Origin: Chrysopilus asiliformis
Taxonomy: Eukaryota > Arthropoda > Insecta > Diptera > Rhagionidae
Length of the DNA: 64,000 nt
Direction: 5' to 3'
NCBI GenBank assembly: GCA_964034945.1
Contig: OZ035961.1
Coordinates: 13,841,243 to 13,905,242 of the forward strand
Position 1 is the stretch's first letter; the number at the start of each line of letters is the position of its first letter. The notes beneath the pieces were generated by a model. The model had not been told where the DNA came from. It did no database searches and worked only from the letters and a program-made list of their open reading frames with translations. The translations under genes were made by a program, and so were the position numbers. Positions 57,069-64,000 of the stretch are shown in pieces.

Positions 57069-59206
57069 GATAATATTAATCTTAATGCTAAAACTAGTCG
57101 AAAAGCAGTAAAACTCAAGTAAAATAATTTATAAAATATTATACCTTTATGAACTTGAATCTAACCAATTGTGAAGCTGTTAAATGGCTACTCCAACTTT
57201 TTTCAGGTTTTTTCGGTTTTTTGGTAAATAAAAATAGACGTCTCGTTTGTTTTCAAATACTGTGAAAATAATGTTTTAGGTACAATTTTTTTCATTTTGA
57301 AGCATGAATTTTATTCAAATGGAACCAAATTCGGATAAAAGAGGAAAAGATTCACGAGAATTATAATTTAGCAGTTGTTCATTGAATATGTCGCGCTAAT
57401 CACCGCCGTTTCGATCCGCTCTTTCCTCTGTCTTGTTTTTTTTGGCATTTTTTGTATGCTAGGTAATATTACTAACTAGTCCTAACTAGCATTGGAGACC
57501 CTATAAATTTATTTTCATAGTTCCTTACTTTGAGTCCATTTTGTCAAAAAAAAAATACATTTAATTTACTGGTCATATTCCACGCGGAGAGTTTTTGTTA
57601 ATGATTTTCGCAATTTTTATAAGAATTTCGAAAATCACGTAGAAAACGCTGTTTTCCGTCTTTTGTGATGGTTTCTCGCTATTTTAATAGAATAACCAAG
57701 AACAAATATTATGTGCTGAAACTGGGACTATGGAACAGCTAAAAACCAGTTAAAAAAGTGAAACACAAAATCTTTCGAAATTAATTATTTTTACTCATTT
57801 TGTTTTATTTTCTTTTAAATTTTATAAATTTAAGATAATTAGTTCAAATTACGTCTCACATTATACAAGTAATGTACAATTTCTTAAATAATTTAATACA
57901 CAGTTTAGTTTTCTTTTTTTCATTCCTTTTTCAAATATCCGATTTTTCTGTTTGCATTTGATTATGTCTAAAAACTTCAATTTATATTTAAAGTTTTCCA
58001 TCTATATTGCCAATATTTATATTTTTACACATAATACTCAACACAATCAAAATCAATCAATCCCCAAATAAAAACCGAACAAACGAATTTATCCCACAAA
58101 ATTTCTTAACAAATTAGGTGAATATTATTTTGTTTTGCAATTATAAAATTAACACATTGGTTATTTTTTTTAAAAACAATTTGAATTTCAGTATTTTTTA
58201 TAAAACATCATGGCTTTTAAAACATTGAATTTAAATTATATTTAATTTTTTTTTATAAAACAAAATCACATGTGAGCTTCTGTGCCTCTAATTTTTAAAT
58301 TTTCTTAATTCCAGTCAATACACATGTAAGTTGATTTTTTTCACATGATTCAAGTTAAGGCAATATTATTTTAAATTTGAGTTAATTCTTTAAATTAATA
58401 TATTTTTTAGTAAAATATAAATTAAGATATTTTTTGTGATTCAATAATTTCTATTAAAGACGTGTTCTCCTGCAATATTAGGACTAATTGAAATAATGTA
58501 AGTACGATTTTAACTGGGCATTAGACATGTATGGTTTGAGATCTTAGAATTATAGGTTTTTAACTGGGAATTGCATGAACGTCAATGTTTACAACAAATC
58601 AAGATAATTTTTCTTTTTTTCTGAAATTTATTTAGAACGAAGAATATTTTAGGAAATCGCTAAAAAACTTGATTGGACATCGAAAAATCAGTAAATGTGT
58701 GGTAGATTCAAATGAAACCGTCCTTTTAACATTTTGTTTGGAGAAATTATTTTTTGTTTTTAATTTTTATCCCGGCTCCATACTTTTGCAGAATGCGCGT
58801 GAATCAAGATAGTGCGACCGCCGATATCTGCTGTGATTTGCCTACGTTTTGCTATGTTCGGCTTGAGTAGGGTGACCATCGTCCCGAAATGGTCGAGACA
58901 TTCCCGGATTTTCAATTTCGTATTATAATTGATCATACGCTAGAAAAAACTCTAAATATGCAAAACATTTTCTACTTCGGCTGGGGGTTAGGTTAAGAAG
59001 ACCGCGCGCGCCCAGACGCAGGCAAAGTGCCACATTCGGAGGTCCGCAGACCCGCAGGCCCATTGTGATGTCGGCTGGGGGTTACTGCAAAATACATTTT
59101 CTTCGTCTGCGGCGCATTTTTTTTATCAATTTTCTACAAAGGTTACATGCTTTTTAAAAATTTTTGCCCGCGGCGCATTCCTCTTTTTGGTATTTCTACA
59201 ATTTTA
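57069..59206. other. Non-coding stretch, no gene recognised
   Basis: Very AT-rich up to about 58700, then less so. Around 58980-59110 it has a GCGCGCGCCC-containing patch and GGCTGGGGGTTA repeated. No supported gene. Confidence 0.4.
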
Positions 59207-59456
59207 CTTGCATTTATTTATGAAACATTGATCTCATTGAGAAATTGAGACCATTGTCGCTTGGGACTGTATTTTGGGGATGCGGATGTATTTTATCCTT
59301 GCGTTGCGGTGATCTTGATGTACATAAAGTTGTGGTTTCGTTATGGTTTCGTTATGGTTTCGTTATGGTTTTTGGTGTTTCTACAATTTTACTTGCATTT
59401 ATTTATGAAACATGTTTCATTGAGAAATTGAGATCATTGTCGCTTGGGACTGTATA
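59207..59456. repeat. Local duplication containing a copy of the ladybird 3' flank
   Basis: A segment of about 66 bp (TTACTTGCATTTATTTATGA...) occurs at 59207 and again at 59391. Between them, 59269-59348 is nearly identical to 62140-62220 just downstream of the ladybird stop. The differences are one substitution and a 5-bp GTTGC length change. An 11-bp TGGTTTCGTTA unit is repeated three to four times at its end. Confidence 0.75.
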
Positions 59457-59622
59457 AATATTGAATTCACCTGCGGCGCACATTGATTTGTTATTTTTCA
59501 TCAAAATCAAGTTTTCTATATAAAATTTATTGTTTTGTCGACATTCTATTTTATCATCCCCCAACACCTCCTCGCCATGCTCATCTTGTCTCGGAATGAC
59601 CAAAATAAATATCGTTACCCTA

Positions 59623-60000
59623 ATGCTACATTTACACGAATGACAAATTTGTCATTTTTTTCTTGTCATTATGTTAATTCCCGTGTAAATGGCATAATTT
59701 TTGTAATTTTTTCTGTCAGAAAATGTCAATCTCTCATAAAAGAATGAACTTGTCCATTCTTTTATGCGAGATTGTCATTCGTACAAACGCAATATTAGTT
59801 ATGACAAAAGTTGAATGTTGTCATAACTAATATTGCGTTTGTACGAACGACAATCTGGCATAAAAGAATGGACAAGTTCATTCTTTTATGAGAGATTGAC
59901 ATTTTCTGACAGAAAAAAATTACAAAAATTATGCCATTTACACGGGAATTAACATAATGACAAGAAAAAAATGACAAATTTGTCATTCGTGTAAATGTAG
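59623..60000. mobile_element. Foldback element with roughly 185-bp arms (copy 2 of 2)
   Basis: Same element as 14795-15180, with arms meeting at a 10-nt loop (59808-59817). It is nearly identical to copy 1 apart from a shorter loop and scattered substitutions. Confidence 0.9.
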
Positions 60001-60340
60001 TACAAGGCTTGAGTTAAATGGTGGTACCAACTGCTATCTTCCTTGTACTTTCTTGCTAAATGAGATCAGTTTCGTATTTGATATCCTGGCAAAAACACCT
60101 AATTGTATTGCGCGATGGTCCAACGCGAAAATATCGGTTTTTTGGAATTTTTTGTGTTCTGGAAGCAATCTCTAAAGTAGCAGCATCCATTTTTCAGTAA
60201 CAATTGATGCACTCGGCGAATATTGGCGAGAATGTGGTTGTGGTAGGCTGCTCTTTTTCCTCGAAAATTGCTCGATCTAGATTTTAAATCGAATAGAAAA
60301 TTTTGTCAATTTTTTCTAATAAAATTGTATTGTAGGCAAT

Positions 60341-60400
60341 CTGCGACTCAATCTTCGACTCAATCTTCGTCTCAATCTTCGACTCAATATTCTACTCCAG
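60341..60400. repeat. 12-bp tandem repeat
   Basis: About five degenerate copies of CGACTCAATCTT. Confidence 0.7.
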
Positions 60401-60441
60401 ACTAGAGCCTGCTCTAAATTTGTGATTCGAATTCCCCATAA

Positions 60442-60796
60442 AGCCTAAACCACAATTACGCGTGCGTGCGTGCGGCACCCACGCGGTGAAAGTAAAAACT
60501 TCGCATTTATATGAGTAAATGTATAAGGCCCTATCACAGAATCCGAAACGAATGGTTCGGATCGTAAACTCAATGTTGTTGTTAGTGTTTTATACCAACA
60601 ACAACATTGAGTTTACGATCCGAACCATTCGTATCGGATTCTGTGATAGGGCCTATAATTGCGCGTTGCTCAGACGCGTTGCCGCATCCGTGCCGCGTAG
60701 ATTAGGCTCAGTCTTTACTTTTAGACGCGGTGACAACTACTAGATGCCAGAAGTAAATAATGCCGCACGCACGCACGGGTAATTGTAGTTTAGGCT
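60442..60796. mobile_element. PIF/Harbinger-like MITE, 355 bp, TAA target duplication, hosting a nested foldback
   Basis: Inverted ends AGCCTAAACCACAATTAC and the complement ending AATTGTAGTTTAGGCT. Sub-terminal CGTGCGTGCG and CGCACGCACG blocks are also inverted. TAA flanks both sides (60439-60441 and 60797-60799). Confidence 0.8.
60527..60653. mobile_element. Foldback MITE, 127 bp, nested
   Basis: Near-perfect arms (GGCCCTATCACAGAATCCGA inward) with TGTTGTTGTTAG/CCAACAACAACA around the loop. TATAA flanks both sides (60522-60526 and 60654-60658). It sits inside the MITE at 60442-60796. Confidence 0.85.
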
Positions 60797-60799
60797 TAA

Positions 60800-62262
60800 G
60801 TCTTCCCAAATCAGATTATTTTTGTAGATTTTTAATTTAAGGTCTAGTACGAAGTTCTAGACGAATTTACTTCCAAAAGTTCGAACTTCCAGACTACTTT
60901 CTTAATAAATTAAACCAAATACCAAGAAACAATTATATCGAATAAATTGAAACATCAGCATGTAATTCTCTTGTTTGTTTATAATTCATATTAAAATCAT
61001 TTCAAATAAAAGTAATTTTTTTGTTTATTAAAAATCTCATTCAACAATTAAAAAATTCAATTAAAATCTGTTCGCTTACGGGTATAGCTCTTGCATTCAA
61101 AATAGTGTAATAAAATTTTAGGAACACCAATTTAATCACCTTAATTTATTTACCTCATTTTAAAAAAAATCCGAGAACTTCAACATTGTTTAAAAATATA
61201 CTTTTTTTCGAATTAAATGTTTTAGGTCAGATTTTTCATTTTAAACAGAACGTAGAAAAACTTTTTTACCCCACAAAATTTAATTTAATGAAAAGTGTAT
61301 AAAATAAATAACTAATTTAATGGATGATAAATTATTTTAACAAAAAAAAAATACTCAAAAATCGTGTCTCTTTAATTTCAATCCCACACGAATAAAAAGG
61401 GAATACGAATTTTAATAAAATTAAAAATAGTTAATAAAAAAGAACACATTTAGCTAATTTGCAAAAAACCACGGAGAGAACAGAAACTAATATTTTAAGT
61501 TATTAGTTTTTGTCACTTTTACGATGGCGCTGAACAAAAAAAAAACTGTAATTGCCTTCTATTCGTACAGAAGTTTGCAATGTGGTGTAATTTAAAAAAA
61601 AAAATGTCTCATGTTGTTGGATTTTCGTTCGTCGCAATTCCCAGGGATATTAATTTAATTTAATTAAGTATTGAACGTTATATTATTTCTACTACACATA
61701 CATATAAACAAATAAATTATTTACAAAGTATTCATAAACGCTAAATTGTACATCACTAAACACTAGGCTCATCGTATTTACACATATAATACAGAAATAT
61801 TAATAAAAATTAAAAAAAAAGACAAAATCAATATTTCATCAGAGAATTAAACAGAAAAACAAACATTAGGAATATTTTAGAAAAGAACTAAATCGATATT
61901 TTAGCTGTTTTTCTAAAGTAACGAATTCTTTATGCTTCGAAGTTTTTTTTTTGTTTTGAGAACCTATTGCAAAATGTCCTATGAAACAATATTTTGTAAA
62001 TTTTTTAATTAAAGAACTTTAAGTACAACATTAATTTTTTTTGAATACATAATTCATGCAATTCTAATTGCATTTGAAATGCGATTCCATCTTTATCAGG
62101 TGCTTTTCCTCGTCTTCTTCCGTTGAACTGCCTGCTGGTATTTTGGGGATGCGGATGAATTTTATCCTTGCGTTGCGTTGCGGTGATCTTGATGTACATA
62201 AAGTTGTGGTTTCGTTATGGTGCCTTTGATGTTCTCAACACAAAGACATCAAAACGTCGAAC
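60800..62262. other. Presumed ladybird 3' region, non-coding
   Basis: AT-rich DNA downstream of the ladybird stop codon. It includes the 62140-62220 block also found at 59269. A minus-strand frame from about 62225 to 62050 ends in an acidic stretch (SSTEEDEEKHLIKMES). I could not link it to the ladybird exon by a convincing splice. Confidence 0.4.
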
Positions 62263-62445
62263 TCATTTCTGGGGTGTGGTGGCCTCCGTCTCGTGGATGG
62301 GCTTCTTCTTTAAAATACTCAAATCATTAACATTTTCTAAGAAACTTTTATGTGCTGACAATGCCTTAACACTTTCAACGTCCTTTTTCAGCTCCTCCAT
62401 GTCTCGCTTCAATTTTGCACGCCTATTCTGGAACCATGTGATCAC
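62263..62445 (-). CDS. lb: ladybird last coding exon (helix 3 and tail)
   Basis: It starts at VITWFQN after a TTCAG acceptor; codons upstream of 62445 are intronic. The 60-residue segment ends at TTPQK plus TGA. Confidence 0.88.
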   Translation of the reverse strand: MITWFQNRRAKLKRDMEELKKDVESVKALSAHKSFLENVNDLSILKKKPIHETEATTPQK

Positions 62446-62738
62446 CTGAAAGGAATCACAACAAAAAAAATATACCATTAAAATATTATGCTTAATTGTA
62501 TTTCCATTGAAGTTTCGTTGCATTTGGGGTAAGATGATGGCGGAATTGGTTTTATTTACCTGAGCATTTGATAAACCTAGGGCGGCAGCGATTTCATCTC
62601 GATCCGCAGGTGAGAGGTACTTCTGATACAGGAAACGTTTTTCTAATTCAAATATTTGGTGATTAGTAAATGCTGTTCGGGATTTTCGCTTTTTCTTTGG
62701 CTGTGGTCGCGATGCGAATAAATTCAGGTGTGATTGAT
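62263..62738 (-). CDS. lb: Ladybird (Lbx-class homeodomain factor), 3' part only
   Basis: Two minus-strand exons: 62738-62560 and 62445-62263. They join in frame across a 114-nt intron (donor GTAAAT, acceptor CTTTCAG) at homeodomain position 44/45. The encoded piece is a short linker (SHLNLFASRPQ), then a complete homeodomain starting within KKKRKSRTAFTNHQ, with EKRFLYQKYLSPADRDE and helix 3 VITWFQNRRAKLKRD. Thr at position 47 is the mark of the ladybird/Lbx, C15 and slouch neighbourhood. After it come MEELKKDVESVKALSAHK and ENVNDLSILKKKP, both strongly ladybird-like, then a stop. The first exon begins in phase 2, so at least one 5' exon lies beyond 64000 or undetected after 62738. Ladybird controls heart, muscle and neural cell identity. 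I cannot say which fly paralogue (early or late) it matches. Confidence 0.93.
62560..62738 (-). CDS. lb: ladybird exon with homeodomain helices 1-2
   Basis: 179 nt between a TATTTTTTAG acceptor and a GTAAAT donor. It ends GLSNAQ, the point where helix 3 begins. Too short to stand out as an open frame, but unmistakable in translation. Confidence 0.93.
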
Positions 62739-63015
62739 CTAAAAAATATGTAAAAAAAAATGAAAATTAGAATTTTTGTCACTAGTCGAGCTGTGGAACA
62801 TTGAAACAACAAATAATAAAGTATAAGAAATCGCAAGAGATTGAAGGTATTTCATTAAGGCCCGTTTGCTGATACAAGTCATAACTATTTAAGTTATGCT
62901 TAGCTTTCTGAAACCATAGAAATTTTGGCACTTAACAAATTTAAGTTCGACATAAGTTGCTAAGTTTCTTTGGTGCAAACCGCTCTAAAAAACACAACTA
63001 TTTTTTAATCTTAAT
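62739..63015. other. Intron of ladybird, no feature recognised
   Basis: Sequence 5' of the ladybird homeodomain exon on the minus strand, AT-rich, with no upstream coding exon visible. Confidence 0.5.
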
Positions 63016-63629
63016 ATATAAAAATGGGTGTTTGTTGGTCTGTTTGTTTGTTTGAGATTACAAAACTGATTTTTACGCAGTTTTTTGCAAAATGATATGC
63101 GTTGCCAGGAGCAGGTTTTTAGCTATGTTAGATTTTTAAAATTCGAAGCGGAAGGTCCTGTAAGGATAACGCAAATGTCCTTTTTCCAATTTTCCTCGAA
63201 AAATTGGCATTAAGGGGTTTCCGGGGTCGCTGATCACGAATCCGGTGTTGGAATTTCAAAATTCGAAACGGAAGGTCCTGTAAGGATAACGCAAATGTCC
63301 TTTTTCTAATTTTGTCTTCGAAAAACTGGCTTTAGGGGGTTTTCGTGGTTGCTGGTCACGAGTTGGATGTTGGAATTTCAAAATTCGAAACGGAAGGTCC
63401 TGTAAGGATAACGCAAATGTCTTTTTTCCAATTTTCCTCGAAAAAATTGGCATTAAGGGGTTTCCGGGGTCGCTGATCACGAATCTGGTGTTGGAATTTC
63501 AAAATTAGAAACGGAAGGTCCTGTAAGGATAACATTTTTTTCAAAAAGTTTTATTGTTATTTATGGTTTTTTGGCATTTTAAAATTTATACAAAAAAGTT
63601 TAAGCTGGCAACGTAGGGTCTGCTAGTGT
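63016..63629 (-). mobile_element. Modular repeat with tandem roughly 120-bp units, in or near a ladybird intron
   Basis: One margin is TAATATATAAAAATGGGTGT plus a GTTTGTTTG tract; the other is GGCAACGTAGGGTCTGCTAGTGTA. Between them lie three to four tandem copies of a unit of about 120 bp with GAAACGGAAGGTCCTGTAAG and GGGGTCGCTGATCACGAATC. Read on the minus strand it begins with TACACTAGCAGACCCTACGT, the counterpart of the TTGCATACCCGTCGTTGCC start at 30873 and 49801. Short frames here are repeat artefacts. Confidence 0.75.
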
Positions 63630-64000
63630 AATATAAAATTTAAAAAAAAACATTTTCTCATTTTTATAGAGACAGATTTTCAATACGAGAGTATGGTGAA
63701 AACTTCCGGGAATGAAATGCAAAAACGAAAAGCCCGTAATGTCTTGAATCAACAGCATAAAATATTCTAGTTATTTTAGTTTAAATTTTCCACTATACCA
63801 ACGACACACCAGCTTGAATGACGATTTTTTTTGTGTTCTTGAATAAACTTAATTTCTACCGTGCGGAAAATTAAGTTATTAATTTTTTAAAATTATGCAA
63901 AACAAATTGAGGTTACTTTTAGTAGGGTGACCATATCGTGTGAATATCGTGTGAAGATAGATGTAGGAAAATTTTCAATGTTTTGAAATTAATCGTGAAA
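63630..64000. other. Non-coding end of window
   Basis: AT-rich. No ladybird exon or other feature recognised. Confidence 0.4.

Noticed and set aside
60430..60800. A possible microRNA hairpin from the palindromes here
   Set aside because: Arms are too long and perfect, bounded by target duplications, and better explained as nested MITEs.

Overview
The window is animal, almost certainly insect, and most likely dipteran, nuclear DNA. It is AT-rich, has spliced genes, and carries many mobile-element remnants. Its only confidently recognised host genes are three NK-class homeobox genes that form part of the conserved NK (tinman/ladybird) cluster. They are tinman on the minus strand (coding exons between 15236 and 19901), bagpipe on the plus strand (32801-34575), and the last two coding exons of a ladybird gene on the minus strand (62263-62738, 5' part beyond the window). 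Bagpipe and tinman resemble their fly counterparts closely, in the TN motif, the homeodomain and the bagpipe C-terminal blocks. That is why I favour Diptera, possibly a nematoceran; the species is not determined.

Layout: 1-14.8 kb is non-coding DNA downstream of tinman, with several DNA transposons. These include a TAA-flanked PIF/Harbinger-type element that encodes a MADF-domain protein (5871-6629) and an internally deleted mariner (10303-11207). Tinman spans 15.2-19.9 kb. Its 3.5 kb first intron holds two copies of an interspersed repeat, and a perfectly folding 386 bp inverted-repeat element starts 55 bp after its stop codon. The 12.8 kb between tinman and bagpipe, which diverge head to head, is repeat-rich. 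It includes an element nested inside another, where the unoccupied site can be read from a second copy of the host repeat. Bagpipe has three exons, a plausible Inr+DPE core promoter, and a perfect Tinman-type site just upstream. From 35 to 62 kb there is no host gene I can support, only repeats: foldback MITEs with TAA/TTA target duplications, minisatellites, a non-LTR RNase H fragment, a deletion derivative of an IS630/mariner-type transposon, and RTE-like or Helitron-like modular repeats. Ladybird closes the window.

Functionally, Tinman (NK4) specifies dorsal and cardiac mesoderm and activates bagpipe (NK3) in visceral mesoderm. Ladybird acts in heart and muscle identity. The linkage and the candidate Tinman sites at tinman and bagpipe fit that circuit. 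I found no unknown multi-gene system. The most novel material is in the repeat layer, above all a transposon-derived long hairpin that is probably part of the tinman 3' UTR. Gene models were read by hand from splice signals and phase. No database search was run.
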